NCBI GenBank assembly: GCA_914767885.1 | Contig: CAJZBQ010000015.1 | Span: 62,001-126,000 of the forward strand | Reading direction: 5' to 3' | Source: Blepharisma stoltei | Lineage: Eukaryota; Ciliophora; Heterotrichea; Heterotrichida; Blepharismidae | DNA length: 64,000 nt | Shown: positions 41,601 to 53,290 of the stretch, piece after piece | How the letters are laid out: the number at the start of each line of letters is the position of its first letter | Numbering within the stretch: position 1 is the stretch's first letter | Translations under genes and position numbers: made by a program | The notes under the pieces: model-generated | Told to the model about the DNA's origin: nothing | Database searches by the model: none | The model's input: the letters and a program-made list of their open reading frames with translations, nothing else

Positions 41601-42303
41601 CGAAACTTATCTTTATTTTGACTGCTATACAACTTGTTGGGGAGGGAAACATTTAGTTTATGCAGTTATTGCCTTTACTATTTCGGTCATTTATGTGTTA
41701 TTAGCAGTTATAGAAAGGCCAAGATGGCAGACTTCAAATTCAAATGAACAAAATGTCCAGCTGCTTCCAAGCTTTTTGACGGTAAAATCACTGGTGTTTA
41801 CATTGCTAATTGTGGTTAAAAAAATGGTGAATACTGATATACCTGAGCTTTATCTAGCATTTTTTCTATTTATATGTATCTGCTACCTTGTGATAATTAT
41901 ATATGAAAAGCCTTATAATTTGAAAATTTTAAATCTTTGGTATATGCTAAGTATGATGGCTCTTTGTTGGCTGAATTTTATAGGAATACTTTATTATATT
42001 ATGGCTGAAGAAAATATAGCTCTATGGCTATCTTTAGTTGCAGTTGGGTGGAGTTGTGTATGCTGCGGAGGACTGGCTTATCAAAAATCAAAAAAACTGT
42101 ATTGGCCTTTTAATAGTGGATTTGGAAAAAATACAAACTTATTTAAATTTGCCTTTAAGAATAGTAGTATTATGGATGCCAAAAAGATTAAGCATCAGTT
42201 ACGAATTTTAAAGCTTGAGAACTCTCCAACTCTTAATGAAATTACTTTTGGAAACAGAAAAGATATAGCAGAAAAAACACCAAAAATATCTGTAGCCAAT
42301 TAA
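38604..42303 (+). CDS. Receptor with type I periplasmic-binding-like ectodomain and seven-helix-like C-terminus
   Basis: Signal peptide MKKFLICSIVMNFVLA. The ectodomain of roughly 750 residues resembles ANF-receptor/periplasmic-binding folds (GYIGYVLGIILKYFGWSKVG, VLYLNNVFAQNVFSAF, SYAGAFGQKVYNDYL, GFAFDSILFALKLA). Several hydrophobic helices then follow (e.g. MVCLIGTIILLVAVLSSLFT; FWISIQAVFAAIGMAFVI; FLFICICYLVIIIY; ALWLSLVAVGWSCVCCGGLA) and a cytosolic tail. The layout recalls class C GPCRs, but helix count and ligand are not proven. TGA is Trp at VGWLASS and DSWEIK. IESs at 38944-39062 and 40709-40779. TAA stop. Likely a plasma-membrane sensor. Confidence 0.75.
38944..39062 (+). other. 119-bp TA-flanked IES
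   Basis: Excision joins LLQLLL to FKNCFLRKKLNIVRRN. The right-hand frame is open upstream of its first ATG, as expected for an internal exon. Confidence 0.6.
40709..40779 (+). other. 71-bp TA-flanked IES
   Basis: Excision joins FALKLA to YAIEQVIAQGKDYN in frame. Confidence 0.75.
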
Positions 42304-42413
42304 TTAATTAAATAAATAAATGATCAATATTTTAAATATTTACACTGAACTTTGGCATAGCGAGAAATTTAATCGTAATAATATTTTAAAATATGAATTT
42401 AAATTATTAATAA

Positions 42414-43929
42414 CTAAACATTCTTAATTTCATAGAGCCTCTTTTCATCTAAATAAAACTTATATATGCTCATTGTGTGATCTTCCATAGTAGAATAATA
42501 TACTGAATTTTCACAATTAGCATTAACTCCTTTTGAGAAATAATCTGTTTGATACATGCTAATTTTATTTCAAATATACTCATTATCAGCCCCGCTTTCG
42601 AAAATTCCATACTCATTATCAATTAGATAAGCTTTTCTATCGCCGATACACAGCATTTTAAGAGAAAAATGACATGTTTCATTTAATAGAAGCTCTGAGT
42701 AACTTTCTATTGTAATATCAAATTTATATAATCCAGGACCATTTTTTGCACAAAATAAAATTGAATTGTGATATATAGTGCTGCAAAAATTGTATGATGC
42801 ATATATAGGAGGTTTGGAAAACTTCACAATCCTATATGAAATTAGATCATATTTTACAAAAAGATCGAAGGAAATGTAGAAGTTGTCGAGCTGAACATAT
42901 AAACACAATTTTCATAGTATAATAATGAGAATTTATTGCCTCCGCTACATATTGGTAATGTTTTACTTATACTCATAGTTTTTAGATCAATTATGCATGC
43001 ATGATTATCCCGGAGTAAGCAAAATAATTTGCAATTGGGAATCTCAATTGCATGCTCATATACTTCAAATCGTACAGTATCAGGTAGATCAAACTCTGAT
43101 TTTTTTCAACTCTCTGCGCCAAAGATCTCAAGGATATAATTATCGATTCAAGAATAACCTCTATCTGATAATAAATAATTAGAAATTGGCCTGACTCTGA
43201 AAAAATGTTTGGATTCAAAATCGCTTCGAATTAATTCAGAAACTTGACTCAGTCCATTTCTGAGGTTTACAATTTTTGCGTCTCCTTTGTTTTCATAATG
43301 AAAAATCCAATTTTTCGCATCCTCTATTTTTCTATCAAATTCAGTTTTTAATTCTTTAAAATTGTTTCTGGGCTTGCGAATAACTTTTCAAGCCAATGAC
43401 TCTTAACTTCGCTTTCTAATAGTAAAACTTCTTTTAATTTTTCAAGGAATTTAATTTCCATTTCAGCGTTGTCTGTAATGATCATGATCTCTAATAGTGA
43501 TAAAGAAAAATTATCTATTGAAGCAGAATATTTTACATTAGTTTTAAGCTGATTCAAAACTGTGTTGAGCTCGGCAATTTTAGATAGCCCATATTTTATC
43601 AATCCTGCAAAATAGCTTGAACGATGGTCTGCTGAGAAGAAATTTATTTTTATATTTTGGAGAGCCAATATATTTGTGTGGACTTGAGAAAGAATTGCTT
43701 CAACTACTGGATTTGGTTTATTATTGAAAACTTCTAAAGTATCCTCAGGAAATTTATTGCCTTCAATTGGATTGTTAGGGTCAGGGATTTCTTCAATAGA
43801 ATACTCATTATCTGGGAAATGCATATGCTTTGCATCATGATCTTCGCAAAATCCTTGACTCCATATGCATTTGCACTTATTTTTGGCTGGTTTGCTGCAA
43901 AAAGGTCGAAAGCAAAATTCATTAATCAT
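42414..43929 (-). pseudogene. Kelch-array member A, B-box-like/kelch-like, two frameshifts
   Basis: N-terminal Cys/His block (FRPFCSKPAKNKCKCIWSQG, then FCEDHDAKHMH), a helical middle (SLLEIMIITDNAEMEIKFLE), then kelch-like blades (LYKFDITIESYSEL, AYLIDNEYGIFESG). Compared with the intact paralogue B the frame shifts by one base near 43345 (PETI / FKELKTEFD) and near 42880 (CVYMFSS / KYDLIS). TGA is Trp in EYIWNKI, SWIDNY and ESWKKS. It could be a recent pseudogene or carry read errors; otherwise full length to TAG 42414-42416. Confidence 0.65.
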
Positions 43930-44339
43930 TTTAAAATTATAGAAGGCTCATAAAATTGATTTTAATCTATATTTAAATAGATAATATTTTTCTCAATATA
44001 GATCTTGCAGCTAAAAATAGATAAAATCAAGCAAAAAACGTCTGTATTGTGAATTCTAGTAATAAAATGGCATTTATACTACCAAAAAAGTGCTTTTTAA
44101 TAATTTTATTAAATGTGAAATTTTTTAAATTTACAGAGACCATGTTGACTTCATATTTCGCAGCTCTTACTTTTTGAATTTTGGGATTCAGAAAAGTGGT
44201 AGAATATCTATCATTAATTAATAATTTAGGATTAAAAATATCGTAACTCAAGTTGTGATTGCTTAATAAGTATTGCTTTTATATATTTTCTTACTTTAAT
44301 TATGTTTAGAAGCCCAAAAGATCATATATTAACTTATAT
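43930..44339. other. Spacer between array members A and B
   Basis: A 74-codon minus-strand ORF (44027-44251) has no resemblance to the paralogues and is not supported. Confidence 0.4.
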
Positions 44340-45836
44340 TTAGTAAATTGCCAACCTTCTATAATGAAAATCTTGTATATAATTTTTAGTACTTTCCCTA
44401 TAAAGCTGCTTATTGCAAAGATCAAATTTATATATATCCATCGAGTCTTCATTATCTATTAAATAAAAATATACCGAATTAGCAATACTTTGATCAATTT
44501 CTTCTATATAAAATATATTGATATTTTCACTAATTCTATTCCAGACATACTCATTATCAATTCCACTTTCGAAAATTCCTTTCCTATCGTCATATATATA
44601 AGCCCTCATATTTCCAGTAAAAATTCTTTTTCGAGATAATGAATCCATTCCGTTAAATAAAATTTCTGAATAACTTTGAATTAAAAAATCAAATTTAAAT
44701 AATCTCAAGCTTAACTCAGCGCAAAATAAAATTGAATTTTTATACACACAGCAGGAAAAATCAGAGGATTCTTGGATACAATGCTTTGGCAGTGTTGTTT
44801 TTAGATTTTTAATTAAATCATATTTTTCGAAAATTTTCGTTGTTCCAAAAGCGTAAACACAATTATCATAATATATTAGTGGGTAATAGCGGGAGCCTCT
44901 GTAACGAGGAAACATTCTTATAACTTTTAAAGTTTTTAGATTAATTTTGCATGCAAGATTGTAATTCCATAGACAAAAAATTTCATTATTAGGGAGCGCG
45001 ACTACCTGAGCTTCTTTTACGAAATTATTTCTATACAATGTAAAATAAATTATACATTCTCTTTGGGTCTCTGGAGAATATATAAGAAGATTATTATTTT
45101 TGATTTGGAAAAAATATTTTGCCTCGAAATTGGTTTTAGTTAGTTCAGAAATTAAGCTCAGCTTATTAAGAAGACTTACGATTTTTTCATTTTCTGAGGA
45201 CTTAAAAGTGTTTTTGTTGTTTTTGCGATTTAAACATCATTTTTTAAAATCTTTTATTTTTCCCTTAAAGTTAGATTTTAAATTTTCAATTTCAGTATTT
45301 TTTCTAAATTTTTTGAGCCATTCGTTCCTAAAATCATTTTCTAATAACGAAATTTCATTTAATTTTCATAAAAATTCTATTTCATTTTCAGCATTTTCTA
45401 TAAGTAGCATAATTTCCATTAAGGATAAAGGAAGTTCGTCAATTGACATAGCATTTTCTATGCCAGTTTTAATTATATCAAAAACTTCATTGTATTCCTG
45501 AATTGAATTCAGCCATTTTTTAAGCAACTTACCACAATAGCTATTCTCTAAATTCCTATTTGATAATTCAGTTTTTAATATATTGATTATAGATATTTGC
45601 TCATATATTTTGTCAAGAGTAGCATCCATAATAGGGTTTGATATTTTATGGACTTCTTCAAAACTATCTCCCAGAGCTACTTCAATATTTAAGTTCTCAA
45701 GGATTTTCTCAACTGGGCGCTCATTATTTGATGAAGTCACGTGAGCTCCAAGGTGTAAGTCATGAGAAATGTAGTAATTGCACTGGGACTCTGCTGGTTT
45801 ATTGCAAAGCGGTTGAAAGCCAAATTGGTCCGCCAT
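44340..45836 (-). CDS. Kelch-array member B, intact B-box-like/coiled-coil/kelch-like protein
   Basis: The reference member: one open frame of about 498 residues once TGA is Trp (EFLWKLNE, KKWCLNR). Residues 1-40 hold a zinc-type Cys/His block (FGFQPLCNKPAESQCNYYIS..LHLGAH). Residues 45-240 are helical. The rest is a propeller-like region with recurring units: EIFCLWNYNLACKINLKTLK, CVYAFGTTKIFEKYDLI, SILFCAELSLRLFKFDFLIQ, YIYDDRKGIFESGIDNEYVW. No inserts, unlike its neighbours. B-box/kelch proteins are often scaffolds or E3-ligase-like; no RING is seen and no function is claimed. Confidence 0.85.
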
Positions 45837-45971
45837 TTACAATTCTATAAATTATAATTATTACTGGCTTAGCCATTTCTTATAAATATAAGATAATTTT
45901 ATTAGTTCGATAAAAACTAAACTAATAAGTATATAAGATCTTTTATCCCTTAATGATATTCCAATATTAGC

Positions 45972-47703
45972 TTATTCAGATAAAATACAGATTGGATATT
46001 CCAGCCTGTCAAAGCTACGAAAATAATCAAGAACTATCTGATGAATTTCCTTCTTGAGCAGACTAAATCTATATATCTGCACCGAATCACATTCTAATGA
46101 GGACAAATATATCAAATATTTATCAGTAAAAGAAGATCTATTATATTCGCCAATTTTATTTCAAACATACTCATTATTTTCCCCACTTTCAAAAATTCCA
46201 ATTTTAGAATCAGCTATATAAGCCTTCATATTCCCAGTAAATAGCATTTTGGAACTAAGCTTATCCATTTTAGCTAATGGAATTTCCGAATAATCTTCTA
46301 TTAAGGGATCAAATTTATATAATGCTCGACACTCTTTTGCACAAAATAAAATTGAGTCTTGATATATAGTGCAGGAATAATTAGATAAGGCATTTACAGG
46401 AGGAGTAGGCATAATTGATTTTTTGTCGCATTTTAAATCATATTTTTCCAAATAATAGGAAGAAGAGTTTGCACTGAATATGTAAACATAATCTTTATAA
46501 TAAATGAGTGCTGAATGTTTTACTCCTTTAGAATGAGGTAATATTTTGGTGATTTTCATAGATTTTAGGTCCATTTTGTATACACTACTGCTATTCCATA
46601 TACAAAAAATCTCAGAATTTTCACTTTTACAGTCATGATGCAAATTCAATTTTTCTAATTCTTTTTCAGTAACTCAATTTTCCCACTTCACATCTAAATC
46701 TATATTGCGATAATAAAAATTTTCTTTAATATTCCTAGAAATTAACTGATAAGTTAGCTTTATTCCATAGTTAAAGCTATCAAGTTTTGCATTTTCTATA
46801 GGCAGCAATAGACTTCTATTGGCTGTCTGCCTTTTCCCTCAAAATTCTAATTCTTTTAATTTACTAATAAATTGAGATTTAAAGTCATCTTGATTTTCTG
46901 AAATTTTTATATAAAAAAGATTTTTGACTTGAATCTCAAACAATAATGCTTCGTTTGCTTTTTCAAGTAATTCTATTTCTTTTTCAACGTTCTCTAGAAC
47001 TGTCATTATTTCACATAGTGGCAAAGGTAGCTCATCAATTGGAGTATCTTTTCTACAAATTTTAATAAAATCAAGTATTTCTTCGAATTCTTGAATTGAC
47101 TTTAAGCATTTTTCAAGAAAATTTCAAAAATAGCTTAACGAGTTATTTTTTTGCAATTCTATTTTTAATTTTTCGATTTTGGATATTTTTTCATCGACTT
47201 CTACAAGAATATCCACAACTATATTCTTGTGTATTTCAGGAGCAGACTTCAGAGAGCATTCATTGGTGGCTTTGCAATTTTCTTGCGTAACCTTGTCCTC
47301 CCTATCAAGCATACTCTCTTGTGAAATTACTTTAAAGCAAAAAATAATAATTACTTTGTATATAAAGGAAGAATTTTAATATCTTAAAGAAGAATATTCT
47401 ATTGGCATGAGAAAGGTGCAGATGCCAAGAAAATTATCACTTAAAAAATATATACAGCTTTCCTGGTGATGGCGCGCAATGCGCCATCACCAGGAAAGCT
47501 GTATAGTCATTATGCTTTAAATAAAAACCATTGATTAATTATCGAGGGGAGATAGTAATTTTTTCAACAGGATGCTGACAGTTTGATGAGCACAAATGAG
47601 CTGTCAAGTGAGAGATGCATCACAATGATTGAGGGACTAAGCAATAGCACTGAAATTCTGCTTGCTCCTCACAAAAAGGTTCAAAGCAAATCAAATCTCC
47701 CAT
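45972..47703 (-). CDS. Kelch-array member C with palindrome-bearing insert
   Basis: B-box-like start MGDLICFEPFCEEQAEFQCY..WCISHLTAH, then an insert, then DREDKVTQENCKATNECS, a helical middle (LPLCEIMTVLENVEKEIELL) and kelch-like blades (EIFCIWNSSSVYKMDLKSMK, AYIADSKIGIFESGENNEYV) ending at TAA. TGA is Trp in several places (LWCISH, EYVWNKI). An AT-rich insert of about 220 bp after EKITISP contains a perfect palindrome. I could not find a single TA join that keeps frame there, so more than one IES is possible. Confidence 0.7.
47452..47504. repeat. Perfect palindrome, 24-bp arms, 5-nt loop
   Basis: ATACAGCTTTCCTGGTGATG continues to GGCGC, loop GCAAT, then the exact inverted arm. TA directly outside each arm. 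It lies in the N-terminal insert of array member C. Confidence 0.95.
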
Positions 47704-47891
47704 CTTAATTTTTATTCATGTAGCTGTTTTTTTTTGCTTTAAGTTAAAAATAAAAAATTCTTTTAGGATAAGGTAATTTATTTTAATATTTTTTAGGACG
47801 TGAAAGTATTGATAAATAAATATTGAAACAAATGATATAGAATCTTAAAATAATTTTTATTAAGTGTCTTAATAGACTTTAAATTTGATTT

Positions 47892-48022
47892 TACTCTCCC
47901 CCACTTTAAATTGGAACAAAAAATCCTGCTCCAATCTAAAGAGGTTATTAATCTTTCCTCAAATGTTACCTTAAAAATGAAAATTTACCAATGTTTTGTT
48001 CTAGTTTAAATGGGGAGGAGAG
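47892..48022 (+). mobile_element. MITE family B, intergenic, 131 bp
   Basis: TTACTCTCCCCCACTTTAAA and its inverted copy ending GGGGAGGAGAGTAAA; sub-terminal TTGGAACAAAA / TTTTGTTCTAG. The clearest family-B copy. Confidence 0.85.
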
Positions 48023-48654
48023 TAAACTATATGAGTTTCTAGGTGAAATCTGCATCAAAATTATTGAGGACTGAGCAGCTGTACTGATATTTTGCTTTCT
48101 TCTTTAGTTTTTGTTGCTGTTTTGCAGCCTTAGAAAAAATATAAAAATACTTTTTATATGAAAGCAGTGCTAATAAAATTTTAGCAAATGAAATAGAAAT
48201 CTAAATTCTAAATCATTTAAAAAATTATACAAACAAGTAAGCATTAGCAAATAGAATTCTTTATTTTATAACCATAAGATTTCATTAATTTTCTGATTTG
48301 CGAAATATTCAAACAATACGCTGATGGATTGCCTCAATAGATAAATTTGGCCTGCCTTTTTCATTTCTTTAAAATTATATATTTTAACGAAGATAATTAT
48401 TTTTATTTTGATTTAGATTTCAATTTCGAAAAATAATTGTAAGGGCTTTCTGCTGTATAAATAGTTTTATTGCGCAAGTCAAATTGGTATATTATGATAT
48501 CTTCATGCTCCATAAAAAAAAAAGAAAATAAATTTAAGTGGGTACGGTTAATGTAATTTCTAATAGAATTTGTTTGAAATGATCCGATTTTATTCCAAAT
48601 ATATTCATTATGAATCCCGCTTTCAAAAAATCCATTTTCGCTGTCTGCAATATA

Positions 48655-49566
48655 GTTAGGTTTTGCCTCCCTAGTAAGCAATGAATATTTTGTGTCTTCC
48701 AGATGGATACTGCATTAAAATGACGACACGTGTCACCTGCCCTCTTAGATCAACAGTCTGGACCTTATGGTTACGAAGATTGGACGGACTGCTAGCTGAA
48801 AATCAAGTGCAGGCTCAAGAGTTGTGCATCTGGGTAGGATTTGGCTGCTTTCCTGTGGCTGGAAATGGAGGTACTCATCAAAGTCCTTTTGACTTAAGGA
48901 CCCATAGGCATTTATCTGCCGAGAAACTGGGGTTTTCGGCCTTGGTCACAGGGAAGTAGTCTTTTTCCTGTAGCTGTTGAAGAAAAGCACTTCGAATCCA
49001 AGGATCTTTGAAATCAAGTTACTCTATTTACCCTTAGCAGGGTTGCAGAAATCCATAAACGCCCACTCGAGCCTGAAGCCTCAAGGCAAGAGGAGACAGA
49101 AGGTGCCAGAAGTGGCATCCATCTATAGGGGAAAGACTCTCTAGACTGGAGCCAAAAAAAAAAAAACCTCCGTACAGAACTGCGTCGCCAATGTAGCTAA
49201 CGCTAACGTTTAATAAGATAAGATAAGATCTTTCCGATGGACAATTGCGAAAAAAGGCGTTTTACCCTAGAGGTCACTAGTGCCGACAACGAAGGCATAG
49301 TTTGAATAGATACTAGCTAGGGAATTTATCCTAGTCACTCAAGCAGAAATTGTCAAATCTCAAACCTGCATACTTTAAGGTCACGAAACAGCATTAAAGA
49401 GCCAGGCCGAAAGTCAGAGGAGAGCTATCTCTGGTGGAAATGCTGACATGCCAAGGGAGGCTCGCTGATAGCTTCTAAGAAGACTCGCCTTGAGTGAGAC
49501 GCAAACAGAGGAAGCGCCCTAATCAATAATTAATGATAACGCTAAAGTAATGCTATCTGCAATATA
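48655..49566 (+). mobile_element. Retroposon-like element with a second one nested inside
   Basis: Outer TSD GCTGTCTGCAATATA (48640-48654) and GCTATCTGCAATATA (49552-49566). Inner element about 48708-49231 has its own TSD TTCCAGATGGA / TTCCGATGGA and a tail TAATAAGATAAGATAAGATC. The inner one shares ACGACACGTG, CTGCCCTCTTAG/G and a 500-bp body with the 58.8 kb element. Confidence 0.75.
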
Positions 49567-49616
49567 AGCCCTCTTATTTCCAGTAAATAGCATTTTTTCT
49601 GATACTGGATAAAAAT

Positions 49617-50094
49617 ATTAGAAAAGCTCACTGACTTCACCAGCAATCGTACCACGGTCTTCAAAGTGTTCGCTCCTTCCAGACATAGGCCTGAGTATGC
49701 TCCTTGTAGTAGGAAAGTTTGGATCACCGTAACGTATGCAAAAGAAAAATTCTCAAACAAATTTTCTAAGTCAAAATGAAAATTCGTAGTCCAGGACCCA
49801 ACGTAGTATCCCGCTGAAAAACGTTCCTGAGCTACTATGAGGACCTCGTTGGCTAGTCACCTCTTTTCAACTCCGAATTCTATCTTCCTTAGAGATAAAA
49901 CTTGATCTAAATGCGAGACTGCGATTCGCTAACTTAGACATTGCTCTCCATTAAAGCAAATAAAGCATGGCCCGATGCACATATGAACACCAAAGCTCCT
50001 TCCCATAATTTCCCTGAGTCTCCCCGCTACAGGTGCTAAGAGTTTGGGTTTGGTTAAACACGCCCATTTTTATGCATATGCTGGATAAAGATCA
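49617..50094 (-). mobile_element. Retroposon-like insert in member D, 14-bp TSD
   Basis: TACTGGATAAAAAT (49603-49616) and TGCTGGATAAAGAT (50081-50094). Member E has the uninterrupted site GATACTGGATAAAGATC near 53580. End shared with the 24.1 kb element. Confidence 0.8.
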
Positions 50095-50381
50095 ATAAAT
50101 TGTATTTCTGAGTAGCTTTCTATTAATAGGTCAAACTTGCATAATTTCATGCTGTTTTCTGAACAAATTAGCATTGCTTTTTTATATAAGCAGCATGATA
50201 TAGCAAACAGATAGTTTATAAAAGGGCTGGGTAATCTTGTTTTCTTCTCTCTCAAGATAAATGCATAAACGCAATTTTCATAATACATGGGCAATGAAAG
50301 ACTGCATTCACAAAATTGAGGAAATATTTTGCTGATTTTCCAAGTTTTTAAGTCAAATATGAATGGGTATTTGTTTTTTTC

Positions 50382-50463
50382 TAAATCCCCTTTAAAAATT
50401 TTAATTTAAAAAAAACCCTTTAAATTCTAAAATAAATTTTGGTTCCAATTTAAAGTGGAGGAG
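50382..50463 (-). mobile_element. MITE family B (82 bp) in member D
   Basis: TAA-flanked; AAATCCCCTTTAAAAATT to CCAATTTAAAGTGGAGGAG. Excision joins EIFCL to EKNKYPFIFDLK. Also present at the same site in member E, so it predates their duplication. Confidence 0.75.
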
Positions 50464-51047
50464 TAAACAAAAAATTTCGTAATTAGGAATCTCGGCTACA
50501 TATGCTCTGGATGAATCAATATTATATTGATTAAGAGGCAAAGGAATATTTATCCATTTTTTAGCTTCTGTTCCATATATTAACAGTTTATTCGATTTTA
50601 TTATGAAAAAATACTTGAATTCGAATTTGTGATTGATTAATTCAAAAATAAATTTCAGTATATCGATAGCACTGTTAATTTTTTTATCATCTATAGATTT
50701 AGACGACTTCTTTTTATTTTTATACTGATAGCATCATTTTTTTATATCATCTGCCTTATCAATGAATTCAGATTTAAGCTTATCAATCTTTTCTGGGCTT
50801 TCTAAAATATTCGCGAGCCAGCAACCCTTAACATGGTTTTCTAATAATAAATTTCATTTAATTTTTCCAGAAATTCTATTTCAATTTGTATATGTTCTGC
50901 AATATTTATGATATCTATTAATGAAAAGGGAGAATCACTATTTCATACAGAAGATTCTACATCATTCTTAACTTCGTCAAGAATTTCATAATATTGTTCT
51001 ATTGACTTTAGGCTATTTTTCAGCACAATTGAGCAGTAGCTTGATTC

Positions 51048-51247
51048 TAACCTCTTTAAGCTAAATTTTTTGTTCAATCTTAAGGGTTTTTTGGATTTTA
51101 AGAATTATTTTACAATTTATGTTAAAAAACATAAAAGCTGTCTAAATTTAATAGAATTCTCCTGTAGCAACTATTAATTATATAAAAAAATTCTATTAAA
51201 AAATCCCAATATTTAAAAATTTTGATAATTTCCAATAGTAATGAGGA
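51048..51247 (-). mobile_element. MITE B-like insert in member D
   Basis: AACCTCTTTAAGC at one end and the inverted CTTAT-side at the other, TTA on both borders of the coding strand. Same position as 55624-55813 in member E. Confidence 0.6.
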
Positions 51248-51902
51248 TAAGTATATTTTTGGGAATTTATTTTTTATATTTTTAATTGCTGATATCTGTT
51301 CGTTGATCAGAACAAGAGTTAATTCAATATTTGGATTAGACTCTTTATGGTCCTCAATGAAAGGATATTTATAAAATTGGCCATTATAGCCAGTATAGTC
51401 AGCGATAAAAGGCTCAGGAGGTCGCTCAAAATAAGTCTCGAAAAGAGGCTTACAAGAATTTAGATTTGACGGCATATGAGGACGCATATTAGGGTAATCA
51501 CAAGGATAGGACAAATCATGCTCATTAGGATGATCAGAGGTTGTTTCAGTACTGATGTTTGGATTTTTACTCCCGTCCGAATTGCAAGACAAGATATGAT
51601 CAAGTTTATTATTTTAAAATTGACTTCGAATATTCTCACTAATATGAGAGAATAAATCAGAAATTATTGGGCAGCATCCTAAAGGTGGAAGAGATTTAAA
51701 ATAATTTTTGATTAATTATGGAGGAGATAGTAATCGGCTTGAGATTATGCTCACCATTTGATGAACTTAGATGAGTCACAAGGTGAGAACAACATCAAAA
51801 TGTTTTTATGACTAAACAATTGCACTCGAATTCTGCTGGCTTCCCACAAGCGGACTCAACGCAAATTAAATCTGTCATATTAATTTATTGTCTATTGTTG
51901 TT

Positions 51903-51955
51903 TATAGAAATTGCCCGATGATGGCGATCAATGTGCCATCATCGAGCAATCAGTA
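51903..51955. repeat. TA-flanked palindromic insert with an empty site in the sister unit
   Basis: TTGCCCGATGATGGC and GCCATCATCGAGCAA around GATCAATGT. Member E's flank (about 56512-56530) reads TTGCTGTTTAACTG..TTTTCAGC without it, so 53 bp with one TA were gained in D or lost in E. Confidence 0.85.
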
Positions 51956-52129
51956 TAACTATTTTCAGCTTTAAAGAGTAAAATGTTTGCTATATTATTT
52001 TTCTTCTTTTTGTGGCATGAAAACTTTAGAAGCAAAATTTCCAATAAATAATACAGAATTGTTTCAAATTAATTTTAAAATATAAAATATTTAAATATAA
52101 TAAGTATAGATATCAAGTTTCTGATTATT

Positions 52130-52850
52130 ACATCAAGATTTCGAAAATAATTCACACTTTGACTAATTTTGGACCCAAACGGTTTTTCCATAAAAAACTT
52201 TATTATTTGAAGCCTCGACGGAATACCCTTAGGATCAATATTATCTTTATCAAGAATTATTCTCTTGTATTTTTTTCAGGTCTCTCTGCCATACAATATA
52301 AATATACAGTGCTGTTAAAATTTTTATTAACTATCTTCAATTAAACATGGTTAAGATGCCGTTGCTTTTATTCTAAAGACATCAATTTAAAAAATCTTTT
52401 ATTTTACCACTAAATTCGACTTTAAGCTCTTCATTGTCGTAGCCTTCAGTAATTTTTGCCATCCAGCGGCTTTTTACTTCGTTTTCAATAATAAAATTTC
52501 AATTAATTTTAATAATTTCGATTTATTTTCTATTTTCTATTTGAGATAAGGCGAATTATCAATAAATTTAGTGTTTTCTTCTTATCTAGGGCTCAATTTA
52601 TTAGAAGCCATTTTTCAACAACACATTAAGTTTTTTGTTCTCTTTATTGCAAATATTTATTTATGTATTCTGGCAAGTTTGTACCAATAGTGGAGTCTAA
52701 TTTCTTATTGATAACTATAAAAGAATTCTTCAATATTTATGTTTAATATTTTGGAAGAGCCATAAGGCGTAAGCCATTGCACTATATATCTGCTGACTTA
52801 CCACAAAAAGATTAAAAAGCAAACTTGCTCCGGCCATTCAATTTTATAGG
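52130..52850 (-). pseudogene. Decayed kelch-array remnant P1
   Basis: Matches 57120-57850 at roughly 90 percent by eye. Reverse-strand fragments such as LLFNLF..CNGLRL and the trailing QWKL..ITEG recall B-box-like and helical parts of the family, but stops and shifts are frequent. Confidence 0.55.
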
Positions 52851-53290
52851 ATTATAAATATTTGAGCAACCACAGTTTGAAACAAAAAGCCATTAAGCAT
52901 ATAAAGAAAAGAATCTCTAATCATCGAGGGATATAGTAATGATTCCTACAGGATGCTCGCTATTTGGGGGAAACTAAATAAGTTTCTAGGTGAAATCTGA
53001 ATCAAAATTCTTGAGGAATGAGTAGATGCACTAATATTCTGCTTTATTCTTTATTTTTTGTTGCTTTTTCGCAGCCTTAGTTTAAATAGAAAAATACTTT
53101 CTATATAATATAATTTTTATTATGCTTACTTGTGAAAGGAGTAGCAAAGAAATAGAAATCTAAATTATAAATCATTTAAAAAGTTATAAAAACAAGTAAA
53201 CATTTACAAATAGCAATTCTTTATTTTATAGCCATAAAATTTCATTAATTTTCTGATATGCCATTTTCATTTTTATAAAATTATATATTT
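52851..53290. other. Spacer, repeated upstream of member D end
   Basis: Much of it (TTTCTAGGTGAAATCTG.. GCAGCCTTAG) repeats 48030-48400, the spacer after the family-B MITE. No gene. Confidence 0.6.

Larger units (their letters stand above)
48403..51878 (-). pseudogene. Kelch-array member D, decayed copy with four inserts
   Basis: Tandem sister of member E. Starts MTDLICVESACGKPAEFECN..WCCSHLVTH; next block NISTETTSDHPNEHDLSYPC; helical middle; kelch-like end (YIADSENGFFESGIHNEYIW). Relative to E it lacks one base in CTCC(C)TCC after the B-box and one base near 50845, so it is frameshifted. Inserts: two retroposon-like loci (48655-49566, itself nested, and 49617-50094), MITE B (50382-50463) and a MITE B-like element (51048-51247). 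Probably dead. Confidence 0.7.

Noticed and set aside
44027-44251. Extra minus-strand gene between array members A and B
   Set aside because: No similarity to the paralogues or any family; AT-rich composition.
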